Origin: Crenobacter oryzisoli | GTDB taxonomy: Bacteria; Pseudomonadota; Gammaproteobacteria; Burkholderiales; Chromobacteriaceae | Reading direction: 5' to 3' | DNA length: 64,000 nucleotides | Assembly: GCF_030385785.1 (NCBI RefSeq) | Contig: NZ_JAUEDK010000002.1 | Span: forward strand, 149,369 to 213,368 | Shown here: positions 1 through 10,415 of the stretch, one piece after another | Layout of the letters: each line of letters opens with the position of its first letter | Numbering within the stretch: the stretch's first letter is position 1 | Notes under the pieces: model-generated | The model's database searches: none | The model's input: the letters and a program-made list of their open reading frames with translations, nothing else | Told to the model about the DNA's origin: nothing | Translations under genes and position numbers: made by a program

Positions 1-304
1 CGATATCGCCGAACACAGCGAACTGAGTGCCGTCGGCGCGAAAACGCTGCATCGACTCGAAGAAGACTTCCTCGTAGCTCTGCCAACTGGCGTTGGCGGT
101 GACAAGCGGCAGGCCGAGCGCCGCCGCCTGCGCCTGCATTACTTCGGGACGCACGCCGTGCGAGCGGCTGCGCGCGCCGACCTCGTCGAACATATTGAAG
201 AGCGCCAGCGGCTGCCCACCAACCTTAAGCGTGCGATACAGCGCCAGGCAGGAATCCTTGCCACCGCTCCAAGATGCCACAAAGCGCCGGCCGGCCACTG
301 TCAT
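1..304 (-). CDS. PP-loop ATPase, diphthine-ammonia ligase (Dph6)-like, 3' part cut by window edge
   Basis: Only the N-terminal 101 codons are in the window. The protein starts MTVAGRRF and carries the PP-loop signature SWSGGKDS at about residues 11-18. That motif binds ATP in adenine-nucleotide alpha-hydrolase enzymes that adenylate a substrate. The following FNMFDE and SHGVR segments resemble the diphthine-ammonia ligase/YbgJ-type family; bacteria make no diphthamide, so the substrate is unknown. The start codon overlaps the stop of riboflavin synthase by one base (TGATG), so the two genes are probably co-transcribed and translationally coupled. Confidence 0.75.
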   Translation of the reverse strand, partial: MTVAGRRFVASWSGGKDSCLALYRTLKVGGQPLALFNMFDEVGARSRSHGVRPEVMQAQAAALGLPLVTANASWQSYEEVFFESMQRFRADGTQFAVFGDI

Positions 305-918
305 CAGCCCTGGCCCCGCTGCGCCATCACCCGCTCGACGGTGTCGACGATGGCTTGGGTCTGCGGATCGATCTCGATATTGATTGCGTCGCCAGCCTTG
401 CGCCACGCCAGGTTGGTACGCTGCAGGGTTTCCGGGATCAGGTGGACGCAGAAAGCGTCACCCTTCACCTCGCCGATGGTCAGGCTGCAGCCGTCGATGC
501 CAATGTAGCCCTTGGTAAACACATAGCGAGCGTACTCAGCCGGCAGACGGAACCACACGGTGCGATTGTTCGGGGTATCAATCACCTCCAGCACCTCGGC
601 CAGGGCGATGATGTGGCCGGACATCGAGTGGCCGCCGATCTCGTCGCCGAACCTGGCGGCGCGCTCAACGTTAACGCGGTCACCCACCTTGAGCTGGCCC
701 AGGTTGGTAACGCGCAGCGTCTCCTGCATCAGGTCGAACGACACCAAGTCGCCGTCGACGCGGGTCACTGTCAGGCAACAGCCATTGTGAGCGATGGACG
801 CGCCCAACTCGATGCCGGGCAGCAACTCGGCCGACAGGCGCAGGATGTGGGTGCGGAAATTCTGTTTTTCTTCGATGGCGACGACTTCGGCCGTGCCCTG
901 GACGATACCGGTGAACAT
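304..918 (-). CDS. ribE: Riboflavin synthase alpha subunit
   Basis: This 204-residue protein should convert two 6,7-dimethyl-8-ribityllumazine molecules to riboflavin and a pyrimidinedione in the cytoplasm. It starts with the hallmark MFTGIVQ. It shows the internal duplication of two lumazine-binding barrels: NGCCLTV and GHSMSGHI in the first, GIDGCSLTI in the second. Length fits the family (about 200-215). A longer reading frame extends upstream, but MFTGI is the conserved N-terminus. No FMN riboswitch consensus is visible upstream; instead a strong hairpin lies between the gene and prfC. Confidence 0.95.
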   Translation of the reverse strand: MFTGIVQGTAEVVAIEEKQNFRTHILRLSAELLPGIELGASIAHNGCCLTVTRVDGDLVSFDLMQETLRVTNLGQLKVGDRVNVERAARFGDEIGGHSMSGHIIALAEVLEVIDTPNNRTVWFRLPAEYARYVFTKGYIGIDGCSLTIGEVKGDAFCVHLIPETLQRTNLAWRKAGDAINIEIDPQTQAIVDTVERVMAQRGQG

Positions 919-940
919 GCTAGGCCTCATGGAGACAAGA

Positions 941-962
941 CCGGCCGCCGGGAGGCGGCCGG
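941..962 (-). promoter_or_regulatory. GC hairpin in the ribE leader
   Basis: A perfect 9-bp stem (CCGGCCGCC/GGCGGCCGG, loop of 4) sits 23 bases before the ribE start. On the minus strand it is followed by TCTTGTCT, a poor U-tract. It could be a leader structure or a weak terminator. Function is inferred only from structure. Confidence 0.4.
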
Positions 963-1181
963 CCAAAGTCTCATGATAGCCGAAACCACCCTCCCCGCCG
1001 AGCTGGCCGAACAATCGTTTGAGCCCTTGCCGCGGCTTTGGTCCTGCCGCCACACCTGCACATTGAGGAGGCTGGAGCCGGAGCCACCGCGTGCAACACG
1101 GCGACGCGAAACGCAAATCCCCCATCGCAGCAGGTTCTTAAGGTAAAATCACCTGTTTTGTTTTACGCAGCCCGAATCGCC

Positions 1182-2791
<1,610 letters not shown>

Positions 2792-2792
<1 letters not shown>

Positions 2793-3649
2793 TGGCGATC
2801 GCCGACTGGTTCAACCACCTCGAGCACGGCTACATCGTCGATCTAACTCGGTCGGTCGGGTTGATCGTGCTCCTGGTCATCGGCCGGGCGGTGATCCTGC
2901 GCTCGCTGTCGGCCAACCCGCACATCCCGATCGAGGCGCGGCGGCGCTGGTCGGTGAATCTGCGCAACGCCGGTTTCCTGCTCGGCGTGTTCGGACTGTT
3001 GACGATCTGGGCACGCGAGCTGGAAGCGTTCGCGCTGTCGATGGTGGCGTTTGCCGCCGCGATGGTGGTCGCGACCAAGGAGCTGATCATGTGCATCGGC
3101 GGCGCGTTCCTGCGCACGATGAGCAACAGCTACACGCTCGGCGACCATATCGAGGTTGGCCAGCACCGCGGGCGGGTGGTCGACATCACGGTGTTCTCCA
3201 CCACGATCATGGAGATCGGCCCGAGCCACGCGGCGCACCAACTGACCGGGCGGGCGATCAGCCTGCCCAACAGCCTGCTCTTGACCAACGCGGTGATCCG
3301 CGAGAACTACATGGGCGATTTCGTCGTGCACGTGATCACCGTGCCGGCGTCGTACTCGCTCGATCCGGCCAGCACCGAAGCGATGCTGCTCGACACCGCG
3401 CGCAGCATCTGCGACCCCTTCCTCGCCGACGCACGCCGCCACATGAACCACATCGAAGCGCGTTACCTGATCGACATCCCGTCGGTCGAGCCGCGAGTGG
3501 CGATCCAGCCGGTCGATGAAAAGCAGTACCGACTGATCCTGCGCATCGCGATCCCGGCCAAGGAACGGCACCGCGTAGAGCAGGCGATCCTGCATCGTTT
3601 CATGTTCCAAACCTATGGCAAGCCCGCACCGGAAGCAACCGCTCCGTGA
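2792..3649 (+). CDS. Mechanosensitive ion channel protein, MscS family
   Basis: A 285-residue inner-membrane protein with three hydrophobic segments, at about residues 14-33, 55-73 and 78-105. The third is Ala/Gly-rich like the pore-lining TM3 of MscS. A soluble beta-domain follows, with the conserved feature ISLPNSLLLTNAVIREN (about 154-170). MscS channels open under membrane tension to release solutes. The gene starts inside the prfC stop codon, so the pair is probably one transcript, though no functional link to termination is known. Confidence 0.85.
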
Positions 3650-3650
3650 A

Positions 3651-3668
3651 TTAGAGCAATTGCTTCAA
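3651..3668. promoter_or_regulatory. Imperfect palindrome upstream of tetR, candidate operator
   Basis: TTAGAGCAA/TTGCTTCAA is an 18-bp near-palindrome 51 bp before the TetR-family start; the inner AGCAATTGCT is perfect. Its left half begins TTAGAG, as do both halves of the perfect palindrome at 10360-10377. This raises the possibility that the TetR protein controls both sites. Inference from sequence symmetry only. Confidence 0.4.
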
Positions 3669-3718
3669 ACATGTGATATGCTTGCGTTTTACGTGACCGA
3701 ATCACCCCTCCCGTTGCC

Positions 3719-4363
3719 ATGAGCAAGACGCGCATCAAGACCTACGACCGCATCGTTCAGGAGAGCCTGAAGCTCTTCAACGAGCAGGGCGAGCGCAGCA
3801 TCACCACCAATCACATCGCCGCTCACCTGGGCATCAGCCCGGGCAATCTGTACTACCACTTCCGCAACAAGGAAGAGATCGTCTACCAGATCTTCCTGCA
3901 GTATCGCGACTTCATCAACGCACGGTTGTCGGTGCCGACCGACCGCCAGATGACGACAGACGATCTGGTGAACTACCTCGATACTGCCTTCCTGGCGATG
4001 TGGCAGTTCCGCTTCATGTTCTACGACCTGCCAGGTCTCTTGGCGCGCAATCCGCAGATGCAGTCGGATTACAACCAGTTCGTGCACACAGAATTGAAGG
4101 ATATCCTCGCTGGCTTCTTCCGCGAGTTCATCAAGCTGGGGCTGCTGAAGATGGACGAGGCCGACATCGAGCCGATCACGCTCAATATCTGGCTGGTGGT
4201 CAAGTTCTGGTTTGCGTTCGAGCAAACCGCTTGGCCCGACGCGCCGATTACCGAAGCATCGAGCCGCCGTGGCGTACGTCAGGTGTTGTCGCTGCTCAAG
4301 CCCTACGTCCAAGCCGATTTCATGCCGGTGTTCAACCTGTTGGCAGCCCGTTACGCGGGCTGA
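3719..4363 (+). CDS. TetR/AcrR-family transcriptional regulator
   Basis: A 214-residue repressor-type protein. The N-terminal helix-turn-helix covers about residues 8-55 and includes ITTNHIAAHLGISPGNLYYHFRNKEEI, a textbook TetR recognition region. The C-terminal ligand domain is rich in aromatic residues (FRFMFYDLP, WLVVKFWFAFEQ), which fits a hydrophobic ligand such as a fatty compound. It stands alone between mscS and a convergent MFS gene. The alcohol-oxidation operon downstream has no regulator of its own but has a TetR-size operator, so this gene is a candidate for that role. Confidence 0.85.
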   Translation: MSKTRIKTYDRIVQESLKLFNEQGERSITTNHIAAHLGISPGNLYYHFRNKEEIVYQIFLQYRDFINARLSVPTDRQMTTDDLVNYLDTAFLAMWQFRFMFYDLPGLLARNPQMQSDYNQFVHTELKDILAGFFREFIKLGLLKMDEADIEPITLNIWLVVKFWFAFEQTAWPDAPITEASSRRGVRQVLSLLKPYVQADFMPVFNLLAARYAG

Positions 4364-4376
4364 AGACCCCACGAAT

Positions 4377-4418
4377 CAAAATGGCCTGTGCAGCGTGATG
4401 CCGCACAGGCCATTTTCT
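4377..4418. terminator. Bidirectional rho-independent terminator
   Basis: AAAATGGCCTGTG pairs with the CACAGGCCATTTT arm, giving a long stem with A and T flanks on either side. It serves both the tetR gene (+) and the convergent MFS gene (-). Confidence 0.85.
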
Positions 4419-4432
4419 TGTTGCGAAGCGGC

Positions 4433-5665
4433 CTAAAGCGTTTCGAACACCTTTGCCGGCAAACGGCGCAGCCGCAGCGCCACCGCGAGGCTCAATAGCA
4501 CGATCGCCGCCAACGCCAGGCACACCCCGGTCCACTGGTCGTGCGCCCAGAACAGCCCGGACAGCGAACCGACCAGACTGGAACCCAGGTAGTAGCAGCT
4601 CAGGTACAGCGAGGCGGCCAGCGCCTTGGCACTGCCGGCGCGACGCCCCACCCAACTGCTCGCCACCGTGTGCCCGCCGAAAAAGGCAAAGGTGAACAGG
4701 CCGATGCCGACGATGACGAGCGGCAGCCAGTTGGCCAGCGTCAGCAGTAGGCCTGTCAGCATCAGCGCCTTCATCCCCCACAGCACATGGCGGCGGCCGA
4801 TACGGTCGGCGAGCCGGCCCGACCAGGTCGATGCAAAAGTGCCGACCAGATACAGCGTAAAGATCGCGCCGATGGTGCTGTCACGCAGGCCGAACGGTGC
4901 GGCCTCCAGTCTGAAACCGATGTAGTTGTACAGGCTGACAAAGCAACCCATCAGCAAGAAACCCACCACAAACAGCCACGGCAAGCCGGCATCGCCGAAT
5001 TGGTCGCGCACCGACTGCCACAGCGACTGGCGGCCACTGGCCGACAGCGGCAGCTCGCGCGACACGAAATGGCGCGACGCCGGCAGATTGCGCCAGAACA
5101 CCAGGGCCGCCAGCAAACCGACTGAGCCGACCAACGTCCCTGCAACGCGCCAGGATGTCAGGTCGGCCACCAGCGACGTCACCAGCCGGCCGCTCATGCC
5201 ACCCAAGGCCGTGCCGGCGATATAGAGCCCCATCGACGAGCCCAGCGACTCCGGATCGATCTCTTCGGCAAGGTACGCCATCGCCACCGCCGGCAAGCCG
5301 GCCAGCACGATACCGGACAACGTCCGCAGCACCAGGAGGCTGGCAAAGCTCGGCGCCTCGGCAGTCAGTACGGTCAGCACCGCCGCCAGCAACATCGCTA
5401 CGCACATCACCGGCTTGCGCCCGAAGCGATCGGACAGGAAGCTCGCCGGCAGCAGCGCCAGCGCCATACCACCGGTCGACGCCGATAACGCGACACTGCT
5501 GGCGGCCGGACTCAGCCCGAACACACGGGCAAACAACGGCAACAGCGGCTGCACCCAGTACAGCAGCCAGAAGGTGGAAAAGCCGCCGAGAAACAAGGCG
5601 ATATTGGTACGACGGTATTCGGGGGTCCCGGCACGGATGCGGCCGGACACAAGCGGGGCGTTCAT
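4433..5665 (-). CDS. MFS transporter, YnfM-like
   Basis: A 410-residue inner-membrane transporter with about 12 hydrophobic segments. The MFS loop 2-3 motif is SDRFGRKPVM (about 80-89) and a second copy occurs as ADRIGRRHV. It resembles the E. coli YnfM group of proton-driven drug/arabinose-type exporters in length and in its divergent partner, a LysR gene, which is the same arrangement as ynfL-ynfM. The start at 5665 (MNAPLV) is chosen over a TTG five codons upstream; neither has a strong ribosome binding site. Substrate unknown. Confidence 0.85.
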   Translation of the reverse strand: MNAPLVSGRIRAGTPEYRRTNIALFLGGFSTFWLLYWVQPLLPLFARVFGLSPAASSVALSASTGGMALALLPASFLSDRFGRKPVMCVAMLLAAVLTVLTAEAPSFASLLVLRTLSGIVLAGLPAVAMAYLAEEIDPESLGSSMGLYIAGTALGGMSGRLVTSLVADLTSWRVAGTLVGSVGLLAALVFWRNLPASRHFVSRELPLSASGRQSLWQSVRDQFGDAGLPWLFVVGFLLMGCFVSLYNYIGFRLEAAPFGLRDSTIGAIFTLYLVGTFASTWSGRLADRIGRRHVLWGMKALMLTGLLLTLANWLPLVIVGIGLFTFAFFGGHTVASSWVGRRAGSAKALAASLYLSCYYLGSSLVGSLSGLFWAHDQWTGVCLALAAIVLLSLAVALRLRRLPAKVFETL

Positions 5666-5766
5666 GGTTTTAACAGGCAAACGACTTCGATGAACCCATC
5701 ATACGAATTGGCCAAACTGACAGTCCAATATATATTTCTAGCTGTATTGATCGCTTAAACATATGA

Positions 5767-6681
5767 ATGGAACTGCGACACCTGCGCTATTTCATCGCGG
5801 TGGCTGAGGAGCTTAACTTCACCCGTGCCGCCGAGAAACTGCACATCGGCCAGCCACCGCTCAGCCAGCAGATCCAGGCACTGGAGGCCGAGCTGGGCGT
5901 GATGCTGTTCAACCGCACCCGCCGCCGTGTCGAGCTGACCAGCGCCGGGGAGCGCTTCCTGCCCCGCGCCATCGCCATCCTGCAAGACACCGCCAGCGCC
6001 GCCGAGGATGCCCGCCGCGCAGAGCTGGGCGAAGTTGGCGAGCTGAGCATCGGTTTCACTCCGTCGCTGCCGTTCACGAGCTTTCTCCCAAGGCTGATCC
6101 ACCGTTATCGCCAGCGTTACCCGGACGTGACGCTGGCCCTACGCGAGATGATGACGCAGAACCAGCTGGCCGCCATAGCCTCTAGCGAGCTCGACATCGG
6201 CATCGTGCGCCTGCCCGATGTCGACGTGCCGCAGGAAGTGGCGCTGCGCCAGCTGCTGGTCGACCCGCTGGTCGTGGTGACGCGCGACGACCATCCGCTG
6301 GCCGCGCAGAGCACCGTCAGCCTGGCGCAGCTGCGCGACGAGCCGTTTGTGATGTATCCCGCCGCGGCCGGCACGGGGCTGTACCGCCACCTGATGCACC
6401 TGTGCGACGAACTGGGTTTTCGCCCGCAAGTGGTGCAGGAAGCACGCGAAGGCACCACGCTGATCGGCTTGGTCGCGGCAGGCCTCGGCGTCAGCATCCT
6501 GCCGGGGCCGCTGTCGTGCATCCAGGTGGAGGGCGTGTGTTATCGACCGCTGAGCGATGCAGGCGCGGTGAGCATCGCCTCGCTAGCGACACGCGTGAAC
6601 GACACCTCACCGCTGGTGGCGCATTTCATCGAGCTGCTCGGGGAGATGGATGCCTCCCGCTCTACAACCCCGCCCTCTTAG
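5767..6681 (+). CDS. LysR-family transcriptional regulator
   Basis: A 304-residue LysR regulator starting MELRHLRYFIAVAEELNFTRAAEKLHIGQPPLSQQI, the classic winged helix-turn-helix (residues 1-60). A type-2 periplasmic-binding fold follows (about 90-295) for the inducer. It is divergent from the MFS gene across about 100 bp, so by family rule it probably controls that gene from the shared region, which contains AT-rich sequence and a TTGGCCAA palindrome. Its end overlaps the convergent GMC gene by 4 bp. Confidence 0.9.
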   Translation: MELRHLRYFIAVAEELNFTRAAEKLHIGQPPLSQQIQALEAELGVMLFNRTRRRVELTSAGERFLPRAIAILQDTASAAEDARRAELGEVGELSIGFTPSLPFTSFLPRLIHRYRQRYPDVTLALREMMTQNQLAAIASSELDIGIVRLPDVDVPQEVALRQLLVDPLVVVTRDDHPLAAQSTVSLAQLRDEPFVMYPAAAGTGLYRHLMHLCDELGFRPQVVQEAREGTTLIGLVAAGLGVSILPGPLSCIQVEGVCYRPLSDAGAVSIASLATRVNDTSPLVAHFIELLGEMDASRSTTPPS

Positions 6682-8279
6682 CCCCCCGCCATCCGCTTTT
6701 GCAAGGCATCGGCGGCCCGCAAAGCGAACGCGTACACCGACAACTGCGGGTTGGCGCCAATGCTGGTCGGGAACACCGAGCCGTCGATCACCGTCAGGTT
6801 TTTCACCTGCCAATGTTGGCCGAACGCATTGACCACCCCGCTCTGCTCATCCGGCCCCATTGCCGCGCCGCCCATCACGTGCGCGCTGACCACCCGCGCT
6901 AGCACCGGCTTGAGCGGCAGGTTGTTGATCTGCCGCTTCGCCTCGGCCCAGCTTTTCACCGGACGGGCCAGCTCGTGCATCGTCAGCACGCTCTGCGCAC
7001 CGGCGGCAAACTGCACCTCAGCCATTGTCAGCCAGGCGCGGCGGATGCCATCCCACAGCGTGTCGCTGATCGGGTAGTCGAGCACCGGCGTGCCGTCATC
7101 GCGCAACACCACCTTGCCGCCCATGCTGCCTGGGTTGAAGCCGTCGCGCAGCAGTGCCAGCGTCACCTGCATATTCGGCAGCGTCTGCATCAGCTCGGCG
7201 TGCCGTTGCCCGAAACCGCACAAGGTCACCGCGGCCAACATCGGATGCACCGGCGGCACCTCCAGCTTGTAGCCGACCGCGCCGTCGATCGCGTCGACGC
7301 GCAGGAAGTGGTCGGAATACACCGTCTGCGGCGCGCCATTGAACGGTTCGACCCGTTCGGCGAACTGCGCGCCGGACAGACAGACCGGGTGCAGAAAGGT
7401 ACGCGTGCCAGTCAGCCGCAGCGGGTCCTTCAGCTGGCTGCGCAGTAGGATCGCCGGCGTGCCGATCGCACCGGCTGACAGCACGATTTCCTTGGCACGT
7501 AGCGTCACCATCCGGCCTGTCGGCCGGATTCCGGTGGCGTCGAGCGCCACGGCACCTACCAGCTCGACGCGCGAGCCGTCCTCGCTGGTCAACAGCCGCT
7601 CCACTCGCACCCGGGTCAGCAAGCGGGCGCTGGCGTCGAGCGCGTCCGGAATCGTCGTCACCAGCATCGACTGTTTGGCGTTGGTCGGACACCCCATGCC
7701 GCAGTAGCCGAGGTTCCAGCACCCCTTCACATTGCGTCGCACCCGGCCGTGACTGATGCCGAGCGCCTCGCAGCCCTTGCCGAGCAGGCTGTTGTTCGGG
7801 TTCGGCTCGATCTGCCAGTCCGACACGCTCAGCCGCTGTTCGGCCAACTCGAACCACGGCGCGAGCGCCGCATCGGTCAGATCCTTCAGCCCCAGCCAGT
7901 CGCGCCAGTAGGCCAACGTCTCTGGCGGCGTGCGGAACGAACTGGTCCAGTTGACCACGGTGGAACCGCCGACGGTGCGCCCCTGCAGGATGGTGATACC
8001 CTTGTCGGCGGTCTGGCGGTTGGCGGCCTCCTGGTACAACTCGGGGTAAGCCTTTGCCTCGTCGAGCCGGAAGTCGCGCGAGCTTCTCAGCGCTCCCTCC
8101 TCGACCAGGATTACCGACAGCCCGGCCTTCGCAAGCCGTTCGGCCGTCATGCCGCCACCGGCGCCGCTGCCGACGATCACCACGTCGGCCGAAAGGCTCA
8201 GATCCCCGGTCAGCGTGGCGCCGTCGGTGACTTTCCAGCCACGAGCCAGCCCTTCTGCGATCGGGTCGACGATACTCAT
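6678..8279 (-). CDS. GMC-family oxidoreductase (alcohol dehydrogenase), LaoA-like
   Basis: A 533-residue FAD enzyme. The dinucleotide-binding motif VVIVGSGAGGGMTAERLAKAG lies at about residues 32-52, with the acidic ribose-binding residue in VEEG. The GMC signature QGRTVGGSTVVNW follows, and the C-terminal GMC domain contains HVMGGAAMG and DGSVFPTS near the end. GMC enzymes oxidise primary alcohols. It is the last gene of a three-gene operon (aldehyde dehydrogenase, small Tat protein, GMC) with the same content as the LaoABC long-chain alcohol oxidation system of Pseudomonas aeruginosa. It overlaps the preceding gene by 4 bp; the ATG at 8279 is used because the frame upstream is that gene's shadow. 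Confidence 0.85.
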   Translation of the reverse strand: MSIVDPIAEGLARGWKVTDGATLTGDLSLSADVVIVGSGAGGGMTAERLAKAGLSVILVEEGALRSSRDFRLDEAKAYPELYQEAANRQTADKGITILQGRTVGGSTVVNWTSSFRTPPETLAYWRDWLGLKDLTDAALAPWFELAEQRLSVSDWQIEPNPNNSLLGKGCEALGISHGRVRRNVKGCWNLGYCGMGCPTNAKQSMLVTTIPDALDASARLLTRVRVERLLTSEDGSRVELVGAVALDATGIRPTGRMVTLRAKEIVLSAGAIGTPAILLRSQLKDPLRLTGTRTFLHPVCLSGAQFAERVEPFNGAPQTVYSDHFLRVDAIDGAVGYKLEVPPVHPMLAAVTLCGFGQRHAELMQTLPNMQVTLALLRDGFNPGSMGGKVVLRDDGTPVLDYPISDTLWDGIRRAWLTMAEVQFAAGAQSVLTMHELARPVKSWAEAKRQINNLPLKPVLARVVSAHVMGGAAMGPDEQSGVVNAFGQHWQVKNLTVIDGSVFPTSIGANPQLSVYAFALRAADALQKRMAGG

Positions 8280-8803
8280 GGCAGCACCTCCATCACCCGG
8301 GCCGGCTGCTGGTAGCCGATGCCGGCCCAGCTCTTCGGATTGCCGTACCACGCCGCATTGATGAGTTTGTGCAACGCCTGGTAGCCGGTGCGCAACAGCA
8401 CGAACGCGCCGTCCTGCCAGCGCGCCAGAAATGCCGCCGCCTCGTCGGGCCGCACGTCGGCCCACGGCGAATGCACTCCCGCCAGCCAGCGTCGCAGCCA
8501 GCGGTTCTGTAGCAGGTCGAACAGCTCGCGCACCTCCTGCTGTACCGCTATTGGCAGCGCGAGGATCGCCTTGTCGACGCCGGCGACCAGCTCGTCGAGC
8601 GATGGGTTGGCGCCGCCGGGCGCAAGGCCTAGCATCGCCGGCGCGATCGCCCGCACGATGGGCATGTCATGAGAGGTGAGAAAGCCCAGCGGCTGGGCAC
8701 CCAGCACGGTGCGCTCCTCGGCCGGGCCGGCGAGATAGGCGGCAGCGACCAGCGCCACCGCGCCGACGGCGCCGGTCTTGATCAATTGTCGACGGGTCAA
8801 CAT
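8276..8803 (-). CDS. Tat-signal small subunit, gluconate 2-dehydrogenase subunit 3-like (LaoB-like)
   Basis: A 175-residue protein starting MLTRRQLIKTGAVGAVALVAAAYLAG, a twin-arginine signal (RRQLIK) with a hydrophobic h-region. The rest is a helical domain resembling the third subunit of membrane gluconate/alcohol dehydrogenases, which escorts the flavin subunit. It lies between the aldehyde dehydrogenase (74 bp) and the GMC gene (4-bp overlap). The GMC partner has no signal of its own, so the pair could be exported together on this Tat signal, as in the gluconate dehydrogenase system. Confidence 0.7.
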   Translation of the reverse strand: MLTRRQLIKTGAVGAVALVAAAYLAGPAEERTVLGAQPLGFLTSHDMPIVRAIAPAMLGLAPGGANPSLDELVAGVDKAILALPIAVQQEVRELFDLLQNRWLRRWLAGVHSPWADVRPDEAAAFLARWQDGAFVLLRTGYQALHKLINAAWYGNPKSWAGIGYQQPARVMEVLP

Positions 8804-8876
8804 CGTTGAGGGATTCCCTTGTGTAGGGCGCCAACCGGCGCCAAGGCAGTAGCAGGATGAGTTTGTTCCGCGGCTC

Positions 8877-10316
8877 TTATTTTTTACCAGCGCGGCCGAG
8901 CATGCGCTTGAGCAACCACTCGACCTTGGCGCCGTACGGCGGCCGCACCATCCACATGCCGTTCAGGCGCGGCTGGCGGAACACCGGCTTCATCTTGGAG
9001 AAGGTCACGAAGCCTTCGTGACCATGATAGTGTCCCATGCCGGACGGGCCGACGCCGCCGAACGGCAGCTCGTGCTGGCCGACATGTAGCACTGTGTCGT
9101 TGATCGTCACGCCGCCTGACACAGTGCTCTGCAGCACGTGGCGGGTGCGTAGCAGGTCGGTGTCGAACAGATAGAGCGCCAGCGGACGCGGCCGTTGGTT
9201 GACGTAGGCGAGCGCCTCCTCGAAATGCTGGTAGCTGACCACCGGCAAGATGGGGCCAAAGATCTCCTCCTGCATCAGCAGGCAGTGCTCCGGCGCGTCG
9301 AACACCAGGGTCAGCGGGAATACCCGTCCTTCGCCCAGGTCTTCGCTCGCTGGGTTGATTGTGACGATCTGTGCACCGGCCTGCCGCGCCTCTTCGAGCC
9401 AGCCGTGCAACCGCGCCATGTGGCGAGCGTTGACGATGTAGCTGTAATCGGGGTTGTCGGCAAGCTTCGGATAAAGCCTCGCGGCCTGTTTGCCGATCGC
9501 GTCGACCAGCTCGGCGCGGTCGTCAGCGCTGACCAGGAGGTAGTCCGGCGCGACACAGGTCTGGCCGGCGTTCATCATCTTGCCGATCACGATGCGCTCG
9601 GCAGCGCGCTGAGGGTCGAAGCCCGGCGCGACGATCACTGGCGACTTGCCGCCCAGTTCAAGCGTCACCGGCGTCAGGTTGGCGGCAGCTGCGCGCATCA
9701 CCTGACGTCCGACCGCGGTCGAGCCGGTAAACAGCAGGTGGTCGAACGGCAGCGCCGAGAATGCCTGCGCAACCTCTGGCCCGCCGTTGACCACAGTGAC
9801 TAGATCCTCGCCGAAATAGCGTTCGGCCAACCTGGCGAACAGCTCGCCGCAGGCCGGTGTGAACTCGGACATCTTCACCATCGCCCGGTTGCCGGCGGCG
9901 AGAGCGGCGTTGAGAGGACCGAGCGCGAGGAAGATCGGGTAGTTCCACGGCACCACGATGCCGACCACGCCCAAGGGTTGCGGCATTACCTCGGCAGTAG
10001 CTGGCTGGAACCACAACGACACGCCGCGCCGCTGCGACTGCATCCAACGCTTCAGTTCGCGGCGCGCCTGACGCACCCCCTCAATGGTCGGAAACAACTC
10101 GATTAGTCGTGTTTCCACCTTACTGCGCCGGCCGAAATCGGCATTCACGGCCGCGGCCCACTCGTCCTGATGCTCGAGCACCAGCTGCTCCAGAGCAGCC
10201 AACTGGCGCTGGCGCTCCTCCAGGGATGGAAACGGTGTACGACGGCTGACCGCCTGCAGCCGCTCGAAGGCAGCCTGTAGGTCGACCATGCCGCCGGGCT
10301 GTTGCGGAACGTTCAT
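8877..10316 (-). CDS. Aldehyde dehydrogenase, coniferyl-aldehyde type (LaoC-like)
   Basis: A 479-residue NAD(P)-dependent aldehyde dehydrogenase. Visible motifs are the cofactor-site VVPWNYPIFL (about 121-130), GSTAVG, the catalytic-Glu motif LELGGKSP, and the catalytic Cys in NAGQTCVAPDYLL. The C-terminus (WMVRPPYG near the end) resembles coniferyl/long-chain aldehyde dehydrogenases. As first gene of the operon it would finish the oxidation begun by the GMC enzyme, alcohol to aldehyde to acid. A GAGGA ribosome binding site precedes the ATG, and a perfect 18-bp operator-like palindrome lies 44 bp upstream. Confidence 0.88.
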   Translation of the reverse strand: MNVPQQPGGMVDLQAAFERLQAVSRRTPFPSLEERQRQLAALEQLVLEHQDEWAAAVNADFGRRSKVETRLIELFPTIEGVRQARRELKRWMQSQRRGVSLWFQPATAEVMPQPLGVVGIVVPWNYPIFLALGPLNAALAAGNRAMVKMSEFTPACGELFARLAERYFGEDLVTVVNGGPEVAQAFSALPFDHLLFTGSTAVGRQVMRAAAANLTPVTLELGGKSPVIVAPGFDPQRAAERIVIGKMMNAGQTCVAPDYLLVSADDRAELVDAIGKQAARLYPKLADNPDYSYIVNARHMARLHGWLEEARQAGAQIVTINPASEDLGEGRVFPLTLVFDAPEHCLLMQEEIFGPILPVVSYQHFEEALAYVNQRPRPLALYLFDTDLLRTRHVLQSTVSGGVTINDTVLHVGQHELPFGGVGPSGMGHYHGHEGFVTFSKMKPVFRQPRLNGMWMVRPPYGAKVEWLLKRMLGRAGKK

Positions 10317-10359
10317 ATGCTATCCTCGTGTCGTGCGGCCGATTCAGCCAAACAATCGC

Positions 10360-10377
10360 TTAGAGTTTAAACTCTAA
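10360..10377. promoter_or_regulatory. Perfect 18-bp palindrome, probable operator
   Basis: TTAGAGTTTAAACTCTAA is perfectly symmetric and sits in the 99-bp gap between the aldehyde dehydrogenase operon (-) and the VWA gene (+). Length and position fit a TetR-type dimer site. It could act on both divergent promoters. Confidence 0.65.
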
Positions 10378-10415
10378 AAAGACTAGCACGCCAACCAGCC
10401 CCTGTCATCCGTCAC

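Noticed and set aside
274..1146. Long plus-strand open frame opposite riboflavin synthase
   Set aside because: It is the antisense shadow of ribE, has no known domain, and high GC keeps such frames open.
919..1181. FMN riboswitch upstream of ribE
   Set aside because: The conserved RFN boxes are not present; only a GC hairpin is seen.
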